Notes: generated by a model from the sequence alone, not told the origin. DNA of 64,000 nt from Isoperla grammatica (GCA_945910005.1 OX246744.1:41717391-41781390); one strand, 5' to 3'; shown: positions 40,403 to 51,688, counted from the stretch's first letter. Numbers and translations: made by a program.

Positions 40403-42524
40403 TGTGACGGCTGGGAATCCACTGGGCTGGCCCCTAGTGATATTCCGGTCGTCTCACATGTTCTGAAGGCTGGCCAGAGCCAACGGGACCCCTCTCCATA
40501 GCGTCGGATGATCGAGTGTTTTGAACGTCCCGCACGGCGTTTGAAATCCCGCGCATTCCACCGCCGGTGAGAGCCTAACGCAGCCGAGCAAGTTCCAAGT
40601 GTCGCCGCGCAGCACTAGTTTCGTTCGACTCTATCGCACGACGATAGCTGAGGAGCCACATCAGGAAGGTTAGATTTGGTCTGTTTCGTTAGAGAAGTCC
40701 TGAGAGAACTTTGTGTTTCGGAGCTACATTTTGCTCGAGCATGTAAGCTACCAGAGGCGTTCTACGTGCAGCATGGTTTAATAACCTGTATTTCGTAAAT
40801 CCATTCAGTGGTAAGTCCTTGTTCATCCATCTAATCTGGCGTTGAAGCTGAGAATGTGTCTCTAGGCTTAACGTATCGTTTGTTGAAAATAGTTTTATTA
40901 CATTGGCCATTTTCTCTTTGAAAATAGGATTTTTCCGGAGGGTCTAGCCTACATTTTCCGGCATGTCGAAGTTTTCCCGATGGGCGAGCGTGCGACGCAG
41001 CGGACCTCTAGGCTAGCAGCATCCGATCCGAGGCGACTGTCAGTCTAGCCTAGGCCTAATCTAGGAAGCTCCTCGGCGAGGTGGATTTTCACGGACAACC
41101 ACGTGGGAATTTCCGTCGTAGGCTTCCCCAGCCAGGTTCGGTCCACGAGAACCCCGATATGTCGGTACTGTAATTGAGCCACTAGAGGCAGGGCCTCGCT
41201 GACCATTTAGATACCCGAATTCGAAATCACTAATTACCCATGTGCATAAAGCCTGGTCAACTTTTATCCAGCATGTGGAGGAACTTTAACTTTACTATTC
41301 AGTCATACCATATGTAGACTTACGTGTCTGGCGTGAAGCCTACATGCTTACATTTCAGTTAGGCCATATGCTAACTTAGTGAACCAGTGTACAAGCCTAC
41401 CAAGGTAGAGCGTTATTCATTATCCTGTAACTAGAAGCCGGTGCAGGGGGAAAATCCCCTAGGCTAAGTGTATAGTAACCTTGTATAACCCTGTTAATGT
41501 AATTATAATTTAAGCCGTTAAGGTCTGTACGATCAAAGCATCCGGGTCTGATACCCACACGCTTGTAGCGGATTTAAGCCTGACGTACAGACTAGCATTC
41601 AGCGTTTAACTAGTAATAATTCTCATGCATCTTAACAACCAGTGTAAGGTGATCACCATTTTGTGTTTAAATTTAAGTCCGTATCATAACCCATGTTTAG
41701 TTGTAGCGTAATCTTAGTAACTTGTTAGTCTTAAGATAGCAATAGTCACGGCCGGTAGAGCCGATGGATTTGCTGGCAACTCGTCTTGCTAGGTAGGCAC
41801 GTAGCCTCTTCTGTATGTACTAACTAACGTACCGTAGTAGCTTTGAACCTCAACCTATTCCGTGGCGAATGTGAGGGCGAGAAGTTACTGACGGGTACTT
41901 AGAATCTCAAAGTGTCCGTGGCTGACCGAGATAGGGAATTACATGACGTAGGGTTAGTCGCTTTGAGTCTCCCAGTGCCCATGAAGGCCCGAGCTTAAAA
42001 GCTTTAACCTACAGTTACATTGTAAGGCCTACCGATTATTCCATATTTTTCTACCTTACTATTACTAAGTATTTGTGTATTGTCACAATAGGCTCAAGAA
42101 GAGCGAACGTGTAAACTAAATGTACCGTACGCCCATCAAGGGTAGCGTATTTAACTAAACAAGTATTTTCTATTTTTCTTATATTGTATTTTTGTCAATG
42201 AACCATTTGTGTTGTTTTCTCATGTTTATCGACTGAAGTCTCTCAAGCTGTGTCTTGTCCACCATTGTCCATTTGTCGTCAGTCGTTCTCTCATAATAAA
42301 TTTCTATCTTTGCTCTCTCATGAACTGGGGTTATTTTTCAACGTAGAATTTCTTCGTTCCTTCTACACTATCCCCTACAGGTCATCTACTCGGAACGAAG
42401 TGGCGCCCACCATCTGAAGACGAGCCGCAACTTAGCCCACCCCCCATCTCCACTGAGTCGGTCCGGCCCGGTAAGTGCGTCAGGCCTGCCGAGTGGTGTG
42501 CACCTGCTTTTTTGGCACGTCACA
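40403..42524 (+). repeat. 5' LTR of gypsy element
   Basis: 2,122 bp from TGTGACGG to GTCACA. Very long for a gypsy LTR. Contains AATAAA near 42295 and a minus-strand 73-codon open frame (40689-40910) kept in the other LTR. Confidence 0.95.
40689..40910 (-). other. Antisense 73-codon frame in 5' LTR
   Basis: Starts MANVIKLFSTNDTLSLETHS after an A-rich context and ends HKVLSGLL. The copy in the 3' LTR (47364-47585) differs by one residue (H/Q). Composition looks protein-like. No family recognised. Two young LTRs are expected to agree, so conservation between them is weak evidence. Confidence 0.3.
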
Positions 42525-42529
42525 TTAAT

Positions 42530-42548
42530 TGGCGCAACCAACGTGGGG
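42530..42548 (+). promoter_or_regulatory. Primer-binding-site candidate
   Basis: TGGCGCAACCAACGTGGGG starts 5 nt after the LTR. TGG at the start of the site is usual for tRNA-primed elements. The exact tRNA is not determined. Confidence 0.55.
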
Positions 42549-42796
42549 CCTATCAGAAACTTGAGGCTTGCATTTCAGGTGCTACCCAACGTTCAAACGG
42601 AGGTTGTTGCTTTTCTTCAGAGCATCTTACATAGTATCTACATCTTTTTTCCCTGGTCAATGGTTGCTTGAACTTTTTGTTGGTTTAGTCGATTCACATT
42701 GGTCGAGCTTAGGGTTCGGTTTGTCAAATTGTTTTCTTAGCAGGAAATTTGGTCGATTCATCGCTACATATTGTCGACGTCTTGTAGGTTCTTAAG

Positions 42797-43912
42797 ATGG
42801 CTACGAATGAGGCTGAATTAACATTAATTACCGATAGGCTGTCAGCATTGACGGTATTGGTTTCTGATTTCGAAGGACAGTCGGAGCAGGCACGTACGAT
42901 TTCCCGGCAGCTACTCTTTCTAGATCGCCGCATCGCTCTCATACCGGATGAGGAGGAAGTCAGACCTAGGTTGGTCGAAGCCACCAATGGGTTGGCCGTG
43001 TTGAAGACACGTTTTGACAGCCTCATCGAAGCCCTAGGAGTATGGGAAGCGGACAACCCTGTCGAGATTACCCCACCCATGGTAAGGGAGGACCGCATGC
43101 TTGGCAAGCATGTGCCAGTGGCGAAATGGGGCATACTCTTCTCAGGCGAGGAGACTGACTCCAGCCTGGGGGCGTTCCTGGAACGTGTGGAGGAGTTATG
43201 CGTAGCTCGCAACGTGTCCAAGGCGTGCCTATGGTCAGAGGCAGTAGATCTCTTCAAGGGCGCTGCGCTGGTTTGGTTCCGATCTGCCAGGCGACGAATA
43301 CATTCCTGGGAAGAATTAGTAGTCGAATTACGCCGAGAGTTCCAGCCCAGCGATTATGACGATAGGTTGATGACCGAGATTAGGGCTCGTACCCAAGGGG
43401 AATCAGAACCCCTGGGATTGTACCTGGCTGCAATCGACAACCTCTTCAGCCGTTTGTCATACCCCGTAGACGTGGCAGAGAAGCTAGCCGTCATAAAGAA
43501 AAACATCCTGCCCTACCTGATGGAAAAGCTGTGCCTCCACACTCTGGACTCGGTCGAGAAGATCCGATTGCTCGGACGCCGAGTGGAAGAGACTCGCGAC
43601 CGGTCGAATAGGTTCCGTCCGCCACCACCAGCAAGATTTTCCCTAGAACCGGATTTAGCCTTCCGTGGTCCAGTTCGGTCGAAAGCCAGGCTTGAGGAAG
43701 TCAGTGCCGCGCCGCCGACGCCTAAGGCAGCCGACGTTAACACTATTTGCTGGAACTGCCGAGCGGTAGGTCATCGCTTCCGAGACTGCCCAGCGCCTAC
43801 ACCGAACACTCCATTCTGTTTTCAATGTGGACGTAGAGGCGTGCAGACATCGCAGTGTACCACCCCAAGATGTATCAAGAAGGCGGAAAACGCTATGGGT
43901 CCACGCGTCTAA
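42797..43912 (+). CDS. gag: gypsy Gag polyprotein
   Basis: 371 aa. The N-terminal half is helical and Arg/Glu/Leu-rich. A retrotransposon-gag (capsid-like) region lies at about residues 115-250, with FKGAALVWFRSAR, WEELVVELRREF and a later YPVDVAEKLAVIKKNILPYL. A CCHC zinc knuckle CWNCRAVGHRFRDC is at 318-331. A second knuckle-like CFQC...C (341-354) lacks the histidine. The role is to form the particle shell and package element RNA in the cytoplasm. The start ATG at 42797 follows a 272-nt leader after the LTR. The frame ends TAA-free to TAG-less CGCGTC then TAA at 43910-43912 and overlaps pol, which is in the -1 frame. Confidence 0.9.
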   Translation: MATNEAELTLITDRLSALTVLVSDFEGQSEQARTISRQLLFLDRRIALIPDEEEVRPRLVEATNGLAVLKTRFDSLIEALGVWEADNPVEITPPMVREDRMLGKHVPVAKWGILFSGEETDSSLGAFLERVEELCVARNVSKACLWSEAVDLFKGAALVWFRSARRRIHSWEELVVELRREFQPSDYDDRLMTEIRARTQGESEPLGLYLAAIDNLFSRLSYPVDVAEKLAVIKKNILPYLMEKLCLHTLDSVEKIRLLGRRVEETRDRSNRFRPPPPARFSLEPDLAFRGPVRSKARLEEVSAAPPTPKAADVNTICWNCRAVGHRFRDCPAPTPNTPFCFQCGRRGVQTSQCTTPRCIKKAENAMGPRV

Positions 43913-46900
43913 ATAGCCGCGGGTGGAGAATCCCCTCAGCTCAGGCTATTCAACCAGGTAATGATAACGTAAACCCTCAAGCTGCTCGTTTATTTCGTAG
44001 TCGGGAAGATGGTCGACCCTACTTAACGGTCGAGATTCTTGGCCGTCCCGTGAAAGGCTTGTTAGATTCCGGCGCTTCCAGAACTTTCCTTGGTGATGCC
44101 GGTTGGCAACGAATCCAACAGTTGGGACTTCGGTTACAACCAGCTCACTTAAAGGTGGTCACCGCCAATGGCATGGAATGCAAGGTTAGGGGATTGGTAG
44201 ATTTGCCTATCGTTCTGCAGAATCGTAGCATTGTCCTGTCCGTATTGGTGGTGCCGTCTGTTAAGACCAGTCTTATCTTAGGCATAGACTTCTGGGATCG
44301 GATGAAATTTGTACCAGATGTGTCCTCGGGGACGTGGTCCTTTTCAGACAAAATGGAAGTCACCGTGGAATCTCTCAAGGTACTCCGTACCCGTCAAAAT
44401 TTAACTACTGAACAAGAGAGACGATTGAGTGAACTTCTCGCTAGAAACCTGCCGGCCGAAATGGGCAAACGTGCTCCGACACCTTTAGTCCAGCATCGTA
44501 TAGATACCGCAGATGCCGAACCGGTCAAACAACGATACTATCCTGTGTCACCCATAGTCCAGAAAGAGATACATAACGAGCTAGACACCATGCTACAGGA
44601 AGGAATAGTGGAACCATCCCGCAGTCCGTGGAGCTCTCCTATCTTACTGGTGAAAAAACCCTCTGGAGGCTATCGCTTCGTGGTCGACTATAGGCGTATC
44701 AACGCGGTAACCAAGAAAGACGCTTACCCAATACCGTATGTCTCCGCTATCCTAGATAGGCTTAGGGACAGTCGTTATTTGTCTTCGTTAGACATCAAAA
44801 ACGCGTTCTGGCAGATACCTGTAGAAGAGTCGAGTCGTGAGAAGACAGCGTTTACTGTTCCAGGCCGTGGCCTCTTCCAATTTACACGTATGCCGTATGG
44901 TTTGCATAACAGCCCTGCCACCTGGCAACGTCTTATAGACAGAGTACTTGGACCAGACCTGGAGCCCTATGTTTTTGTGTACATGGATGACATCATTATT
45001 GCGACTCCAACTTTTCAGAAGCACCTGGAGGTCCTGGGAGAGATCTTCCGAAGATTGCGAGAGGCGTCCCTGTACCTTAACGTGGAGAAGTGTCAGTTTG
45101 TTCGGTCCGAGCTACGGTACCTTGGCTACGTGGTGGACAACAGCGGACTGCACGTCGATCCCGAAAAGGTGGAATCCATAATCAACTTCCCCCGGCCGCA
45201 AAGAGTAAAGGAGGTCCGACGATTCTTAGGTATGGCATCTTGGTATCGGAGATTTATCCAGGATTTCTCGACAGTGGTGTCACCCATCACTGCTTTGCTA
45301 AAAAAAAATTCCAAGTGGGAGTGGACCCCTGCCGCAGAGGATTCTTTCTGTCGGATAAAAGAATGTCTTGCTTGTGCCCCAGTACTAGCATGTCCAGATT
45401 TCTCTAAACCATTTGTCCTCCAGACGGACGCATCCAACGTTGGCTTAGGAAGCGTTCTGTCGCAAGATTTGGACGATGGGGAGCATGTCATTGCTTACGG
45501 CAGCCGCACGCTGACCAAGTCTGAGCAACAGTTCACAGCTACCGAGAAGGAATGTCTCGCCGTATTATGGGCAGTCGAGAAGCATAGACCCTATCTGGAA
45601 GGCTCCACTTTCACCGTAATCACAGACCATCACAGCCTGTTATGGCTGCATAACTTAAAGGATCCCGTAGGTAGGCTTGCGAGGTGGGCAGTGAGATTAC
45701 AGCAATATGACTTCAAGGTCATCCACCGGAAAGGCTCGGCTCACGTTGTCCCGGATGCTCTATCGCGAGGTGTGGTAACCTGGAATTTGTTGGAAGTCAG
45801 TGCCCCAATCCAGGACCAGTGGTACCTCAGAATGTGCGACCAGGTGAGGGCTCAGCCTCAAAAGTATTCCCTTTGGAGGGTGGAAGGACTCACTCTGTGG
45901 AAACTGTGTACCGATAACACGAAGTTACCCAGAGATGAGAATAACTGGAAACGCGTCCTTCCAAAGGAACTAAGAGCGGAAGCACTCAAGGAAGCACACG
46001 ACGAACCACAGGCCGGTCACCGAGGAATGTTTAAAACCATGAGTAGAATTTCTCTCTCCTATTACTGGCCGAAGATGAAAGCCGATGTCTGCCTATATGT
46101 TCGTAAATGTGAAGTATGTGCCCAGCACAAACAGGAGCAGAGACGTCCAGCCGGTTTGCTAGCCCCTCGCCAGTTCCCATTTCATCCCGGAGAAGTGTTG
46201 ACAGTGGACCTCATTGGCCCGCTGCCTCCATCACTCAAGCAGAATCGCTTCATACTGGTCGTGCAGGACAGTCATACCAAATGGACCTATCTCTTCCCGT
46301 TACGCCAAGCTACTTCACAACATGTTTTGCAACCCCTCATCAATTCAGTATTTCTAGAACAAGGAGCACCTCGTCTCCTTATTGTCGACAATGGACGACA
46401 ACTAGTCAGTAGAGAATTCAGGGAAGCCCTCGAGGCTTACGGAGTCGAGGTACAGTTCACGCCATACTACCATCCCCAGGCTAACCCCGTGGAGAGAATG
46501 AACAAGGAGGTAGGAAATATCTTAGCGATTTTCGTGGGAGAGAATCAACGTCGATGGGATGTACTCTTGCCCCAAATCCAATATGTTCTACGTACCAGTC
46601 GACACGAAACTACCCAATACACCCCCGCCTATCTCCAACTAGGGAGGGAACTAGGTCTCTCTGGACGGCGAAACCGGAAGGAACGGGACCCACAGGGGAA
46701 TGAAACTCGTCTGGGTATAGAAGAACGGTGGGTTGGGTTAGAGAACATTCGAGAAAGGGTTCGCATAAATGTATCGGAGGCCCAGCGTCGGCAGGAACAG
46801 CAGTACAATCTACGTCATAGACCCGCTGTTAACTATAATGTAGGCGATCGGGTATGGAGAAGGAATTTCGTTCTGTCCGATGCAGCTCGTTATTTCACTG

Positions 46901-47040
46901 CTAAACTTGCGAAAAAGTACATTGGTCCATTTGTCGTTGCTCGCAAAGTGTCTTCCGTGGTCGTTGAACTTGAGAACCTTGCAGGGCAACCGTGCGGACG
47001 ATGGCATGTAGTAGATCTCAAGCCTGTGGTTGCTCGTTAA
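43855..47040 (+). CDS. pol: gypsy Pol polyprotein (protease, RT, RNase H, integrase)
   Basis: The open frame of 1,061 codons lies in the -1 frame relative to gag and overlaps it by 58 nt, so expression probably needs -1 frameshifting; the first codons are not a confirmed start. Aspartic protease LLDSGAS (D at residue 71). Reverse transcriptase with YMDD at 376-379. RNase H beginning VLQTDAS near 525. Integrase zinc-binding H715, H722 and KCEVC, then catalytic D785 (VDLIGPL), D845 (IVDNGR) and E880 (PVERMN), a D-35-E spacing. A GPF/Y-like module (KKYIGPFVV) lies near the C-terminus, without an obvious chromodomain. All catalytic residues are present and no internal stop is seen, so the element may be active. 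There is no env. Confidence 0.95.
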   Translation: MYHPKMYQEGGKRYGSTRLNSRGWRIPSAQAIQPGNDNVNPQAARLFRSREDGRPYLTVEILGRPVKGLLDSGASRTFLGDAGWQRIQQLGLRLQPAHLKVVTANGMECKVRGLVDLPIVLQNRSIVLSVLVVPSVKTSLILGIDFWDRMKFVPDVSSGTWSFSDKMEVTVESLKVLRTRQNLTTEQERRLSELLARNLPAEMGKRAPTPLVQHRIDTADAEPVKQRYYPVSPIVQKEIHNELDTMLQEGIVEPSRSPWSSPILLVKKPSGGYRFVVDYRRINAVTKKDAYPIPYVSAILDRLRDSRYLSSLDIKNAFWQIPVEESSREKTAFTVPGRGLFQFTRMPYGLHNSPATWQRLIDRVLGPDLEPYVFVYMDDIIIATPTFQKHLEVLGEIFRRLREASLYLNVEKCQFVRSELRYLGYVVDNSGLHVDPEKVESIINFPRPQRVKEVRRFLGMASWYRRFIQDFSTVVSPITALLKKNSKWEWTPAAEDSFCRIKECLACAPVLACPDFSKPFVLQTDASNVGLGSVLSQDLDDGEHVIAYGSRTLTKSEQQFTATEKECLAVLWAVEKHRPYLEGSTFTVITDHHSLLWLHNLKDPVGRLARWAVRLQQYDFKVIHRKGSAHVVPDALSRGVVTWNLLEVSAPIQDQWYLRMCDQVRAQPQKYSLWRVEGLTLWKLCTDNTKLPRDENNWKRVLPKELRAEALKEAHDEPQAGHRGMFKTMSRISLSYYWPKMKADVCLYVRKCEVCAQHKQEQRRPAGLLAPRQFPFHPGEVLTVDLIGPLPPSLKQNRFILVVQDSHTKWTYLFPLRQATSQHVLQPLINSVFLEQGAPRLLIVDNGRQLVSREFREALEAYGVEVQFTPYYHPQANPVERMNKEVGNILAIFVGENQRRWDVLLPQIQYVLRTSRHETTQYTPAYLQLGRELGLSGRRNRKERDPQGNETRLGIEERWVGLENIRERVRINVSEAQRRQEQQYNLRHRPAVNYNVGDRVWRRNFVLSDAARYFTAKLAKKYIGPFVVARKVSSVVVELENLAGQPCGRWHVVDLKPVVAR

Positions 47041-47067
47041 AGAAAATACCCCATTTTCTGGTGTTGT

Positions 47068-47077
47068 GGGGGGGGAG
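47068..47077 (+). promoter_or_regulatory. Polypurine tract
   Basis: GGGGGGGGAG directly before the TGTGACGG start of the 3' LTR, the expected plus-strand primer. Confidence 0.85.
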
Positions 47078-49306
47078 TGTGACGGCTGGGAATCCACTGG
47101 GCTGGCCCCTAGTGATATTCCGGTCGTCTCACATGTTCTGAAGGCTGGCCAGAGCCAACGGGACCCCTCTCCATAGCGTCGGATGATCGAGTGTTTTGAA
47201 CGTCCCGCACGGCGTTTGAAATCCTGCGCATTCCACCGCCGGTGAGAGCCTAACGCAGCCGAGCAAGTTCCAAGTGTCGCCGCGCAGCACTAGTTTCGTT
47301 CGACTCTATCGCACGACGATAGCGGAGGAGCCACAGCAGGAAGGTTAGACTTGGTCTGTTTCGTTAGAGAAGTCCTGAGAGAACTTTTTGTTTCGGAGCT
47401 ACATTTTGCTCGAGCATGTAAGCTACCAGAGGCGTTCTACGTGCAGCATGGTTTAATAACCTGTATTTCGTAAATCCATTCAGTGGTAAGTCCTTGTTCA
47501 TCCATCTAATCTGGCGTTGAAGCTGAGAATGTGTCTCTAGGCTTAACGTATCGTTTGTTGAAAATAGTTTTATTACATTGGCCATTTTCTCTTTGAAAAT
47601 AGGATTTTTCCGGAGGGTCTAGCCTACATTTTCCGGCAGAGCGAAGTTTTCCCGATGGGCGAGCGTGCGACGCAGCGAACCTCTAGGCTAGCAGCATCCG
47701 ATCCGAGGCGACTGTCAGTCTAGCCTAGGCCTAATCTAGGAAGCTCCTCGGCGAGGTGGATTTTCACGGACAACCACGTGGGAATTTCCGTCGTAGACTT
47801 CCCCAGCCAGGTTCGGTCCACGAGAACCCCGATATGTCGGTACTGTAACTGAGCCACTAGAGGCAGGGCCTCGCTGACCATTTAGATACCCGAATTCGAA
47901 ATCACTAATTACCCATGTGCATAAAGCCTGGTCAACTTTTATCCAGCATGTGGAGGAACTTTAACTTAACTATTCAGTCATACCATATGTAGACTTACGT
48001 GTCTGGCGTGAAGCCTACATGCTTACATTTCAGTTAGGCCATATGCTAACTTAGTGAATGGAGGAACGTTAACTTTACTATTCAGTCATACCATATGTAG
48101 ACTTACTTGTCTGGCGTGAAGCCTACATGCTTACATTTCAGTTAGGCCATATGCTAACTTAGTGAACCAGTGTACAAGCCTGCCAAGGTAGAGCGTTATT
48201 CATTATCCTGTAACTAGAAGCCGGTGCAGGGGGAAAATCCCCTAGGCTAAGTGTATAGTAACCTTGTATAACCCTGTTAATGTAATTATAATTTAAGCCG
48301 TTAAGGTCTGTACGATCAAAGCATCCGGGTCTGATACCCACACGCTTGTAGCGGATTTAAGCCGGACGTACAGACTAGCATTCAGCGTTTAACTAGTAAT
48401 AATTCTCATGCATCTTAACAACCAGTGTAAGGTGATCACCATTTTGTGTTTAAATTTAAGTCTGTATCATAACCCATGTTTAGGTGTAGCGTAACCTTAG
48501 TAACTTGTTAGTCTTAAGATAGCAATAGTCACGGCCGGTAGAGCCGATGGATTTGCTGGCAACTTGTCTTGCTAGGTAGGCACGTAGCCTCTTCTGTATG
48601 TACTAACTAACGTACCGTAGTAGCTTTGAACCTCAACCTATTCCGTGGCGAATGTGAGGGCGAGAAGTTACTGACGGGTACTTAGAATCTCAAAGTGTCC
48701 GTGGCCGACCGAGATAGGGAATTACATGACGTAGGGTTAGTCGCTTTGAGTCTCCCAGTGCCCATGAAGGCCCGAGCTTAAAAGCTTTAACCTACAGTTA
48801 CATTGTAAGGCCTACCGATTATTCCATATTTTTCTACCTTACTATTACTAAGTATTTGTGTATTGTCACAATAGGCTCAAGAAGAGCGAACGTGTAAACT
48901 AAATGTACCGTACGCCCATCAAGGGTAGCGTATTTAACTAAACAAGTATTTTCTATTTTTCTTATATTGTATTTTTGTCAATGAACCATTTGTGTTGTTT
49001 TCTCATGTTTATCGACTGAAGTCTCTCAAGCTGTGTCTTGTCCACCATTGTCCATTTGTCGTCAGACGTTCTCTGTCATAATAAATTCCTATCTTTGCTC
49101 ATGAACTGGGGTTATTTTTCAACGTAGAATTTCTTCGTTCCTTCTACAATATCCCCTACAGGTCATCTACTCGAAACGAAGTGGCGCCCACCATCTGAAG
49201 ACGAGCCGCAACTTAGCCCACCCCCCATCTCCACTGAGTCGGTCCGGCCCGGTAAGTGCGTCAGGCCTGCCGAGTGGTGTGCACCTGCTTATTTTGGCAC
49301 GTCACA
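47078..49306 (+). repeat. 3' LTR of gypsy element
   Basis: 2,229 bp. It is nearly identical to the 5' LTR except for a tandem duplication of 108 bp (47951-48058 and 48059-48166) absent from the 5' LTR. An LTR copied in one round of reverse transcription should match its partner, so the duplication arose after insertion or came by recombination. Confidence 0.95.
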
Positions 49307-49546
49307 ATGTCTTACCGATTTCCAAAAATCAAATGACCGGGGATGTGAGAAGGATGGGTGTTATTTTTTTAAATATAGATAGACTATCTCAAAAAACCGA
49401 ACATGTTACAGACTTGAAAAATAGTAGCCTATTTAGAAACGTGTTTTACTATTTTGTGTACCACAATAATTTACAAACTCCTAAAATCCGCGTGAGCGAA
49501 GCCACGGAGGGCAACTGCTATAGGCAACCTAAGACAACCTTACACA
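49307..49546. other. No gene seen
   Basis: Unique AT-rich flank right of the gypsy element. The 98-codon frame starting inside the LTR end is not supported. Confidence 0.5.
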
Positions 49547-49656
49547 TGCTTTCGTCACAGGCCAGGTATTCGTAGCCAATCAGCGATCGTTATCTGCGCG
49601 CGCTTGTCTCGGGCGGTTCGCTGGTTGACTACGAATACCTGCATGTGACGAAAGCA
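49547..49656. repeat. Hairpin ending exactly at the assembly gap
   Basis: TGCTTTCGTCACAGGCCAGG and TTCGTAG pair with CTACGAATACCTGCATGTGA and CGAAAGCA. It is a 110-bp foldback whose last base abuts the N run. Confidence 0.8.
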
Positions 49657-49856
49657 NNNNNNNNNNNNNNNNNNNNNNNNNNNNNNNNNNNNNNNNNNNN
49701 NNNNNNNNNNNNNNNNNNNNNNNNNNNNNNNNNNNNNNNNNNNNNNNNNNNNNNNNNNNNNNNNNNNNNNNNNNNNNNNNNNNNNNNNNNNNNNNNNNNN
49801 NNNNNNNNNNNNNNNNNNNNNNNNNNNNNNNNNNNNNNNNNNNNNNNNNNNNNNNN
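49657..49856. other. Assembly gap (200 N)
   Basis: Exactly 200 N, a conventional gap size, so the true length is unknown. Confidence 0.99.
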
Positions 49857-50310
49857 AAACCGATAACATGATTTCTCTAAAATTTTACGTTCTAGTATAA
49901 AAATGTCAAATTGATGACTTTCAGAGAGTATTTAAAGAATGATAAAATATTTTGTACACATTGAAACTACACTGTGAACAAATTTACATATTTTACATTT
50001 TTTAAAATTATAACTTGATGGTAAAATAATACTTTACATATAATACATAATTTACATATTTTACATATTTAAAAAATGATAAAGTATGTAAATGTGTACA
50101 CAATGTAGTTTCAATGAGTACAAAATATTATATAATTTTTAAATACTCTTCCAAGATTAATATCTTGTGTTTTCGTAATAAAAATCATCAACTTTACACT
50201 TTTATAATAGGACGTAAAATTAGAGAGAAATCATGATCTCGGTTTAGGCGTGAGGAGTGTAAGTTTAGACGCATGTTTTAGCGGTAAAATGACTACTTCG
50301 GTATGCTCAA
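49857..50310. mobile_element. TTAA-type MITE, left end lost in gap
   Basis: The right part GGCGTGAGGAGTGTAAGTTT and AGACGCATGTTTTAGCGG matches the element at 55357-55759. The left part begins inside the arm (CCGATAACATGATTTCTCTA). Confidence 0.75.
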
Positions 50311-50851
50311 TTAATATAATTTACTCACCAAAAGTCTCACCAGAAGTAAACACCGACGAGAAGATGTATTGAACGAGCGAATGGACTCCTGCACTAGTTT
50401 TGTTCAACTGTTGTTGTGAGAAACTGCAAACCAATCCACTACATGATCAAGTCCAAAGATTTAGAGAGTGATTTATCAATTACATGGTCAAATTAAAGCC
50501 ATTTTATTTGGTAGATTCGACTTTAGTGGCGTAAGTATGAAAATGATCTCTTGCACCTTGCGCTAGAGGGCGGAAAATAATAGCGTTACTGCAATCACTG
50601 ACAGTACGAAACAAGAACGGAAATATAAAGGAAAATATTGAGCGGTGTCATGACAAACGGATCTCTCACGCCCTCATAAAGATGGTGTTGCGGTTAGTAG
50701 AGTGTACAAACCTCAGGAGCCATGCCCGCTGTGTTCAGGGATCTCAGATATGAAATACACGATGGCACATTATCACTATACTTGTATTTGTTGAAATATT
50801 ACATCAAATTGAGGACATAAGAAAGTAGAAAAGTTGGTACTTTTGTACACA
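50311..50851. other. No gene seen
   Basis: Unique sequence with no exon signal I can support. Confidence 0.5.
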
Positions 50852-51117
50852 GAGAAAGAGAAAGAGAAAGAGAAAGAGAAAGAGAAAGAGAAAGAGAAAG
50901 AGAAAGAGAAAGAGAAAGAGAAAGAGAAAGAGAAGAGAAGAGAAAGAAGAAAGAGAAAGAGAAAGAGAAAGAGAAAGAGAAAGAGAAAGAGAAAGAGAAA
51001 AGAGAAAGAGAAAGAGAAAGAGAAAGAGAAGAAAGAGAAAGAGAAAGAGAAAAGAGAAAGAGAAAGAGAAAGAGAAAGAGAAAGAGAAAGAGAAAGAGAA
51101 AGAGAAAGAGAAAGAGA
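50852..51117. repeat. (AGAGAA)n microsatellite
   Basis: About 265 bp of hexamer AGAGAA with a few interruptions. All long frames here are artefacts. Confidence 0.97.
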
Positions 51118-51688
51118 CATTGGTGTGGCGGTGCGCCTCGGCACCGCTTGTTCATATTTCGCGAGCTCACCATGAAGGTTTTGGTCATATTTGTAAGAGG
51201 TTTGACTGTGATTGAGCTGGCAGATTTTGATTCATTATTCACTATTTCCCAGCTGCTCAGCACAGCTCACAGATAACTTCACGAGCGATACCGATAAGGC
51301 ACTCATCAATATTACAGATCGATAACTTAATGGAAATAAAGAATAATGCGCAATTTCCTACCAGTTATTGTTTTACAGAGTTACGACACAGACTTGTCTC
51401 AAAGTCATCTTAATGGTGCGCTTAAGTTTAGTTGTTGTTATCGACCACTTGACACTTGTTGGTCAAGATAACAGAATGTGACGTCACTTGTTTTGAGAGT
51501 CCAGCACTGCAATCATTCTACTAACTTCGGTTCCCAAAACGTCTTTGTCAGTTTCTACCTACTGTATCATTTCACATGTCATAATTTTTCTTTACTGTAG
51601 TCTAGCTGTTTAGTTTAGTTTATTGTTTATTTTAATTTTATATTATTGTATTAATATTATCTAAATTATCTTTATCTTATAATTACAA
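51118..51688. other. No gene seen
   Basis: Unique, AT-rich towards the right. No coding or RNA feature supported. Confidence 0.5.

Larger units (their letters stand above)
40403..49306 (+). mobile_element. Ty3/gypsy LTR retrotransposon, near full length
   Basis: Two LTRs beginning TGTGACGGCTGGG and ending CACGTCACA, a primer-binding-site candidate, gag, pol with PR-RT-RH-IN order, and a polypurine tract. Protein order with integrase after RNase H is the Ty3/gypsy arrangement. No env frame lies between pol and the 3' LTR. The two LTRs differ by a handful of substitutions plus one 108-bp duplication, so insertion is recent. The 5-bp flanks (ATAAT left, ATGTC right) do not match, so a clean target duplication is missing. 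Confidence 0.95.

Noticed and set aside
42724..43257. 177-codon minus-strand frame opposite gag
   Set aside because: Shadow of gag; no start context or domain.
45090..46412. Short frames inside pol
   Set aside because: Alternative-frame shadows of the pol gene.
50776..51263. KEKEKE / LSLSLS frames
   Set aside because: Translations of the AGAGAA microsatellite.
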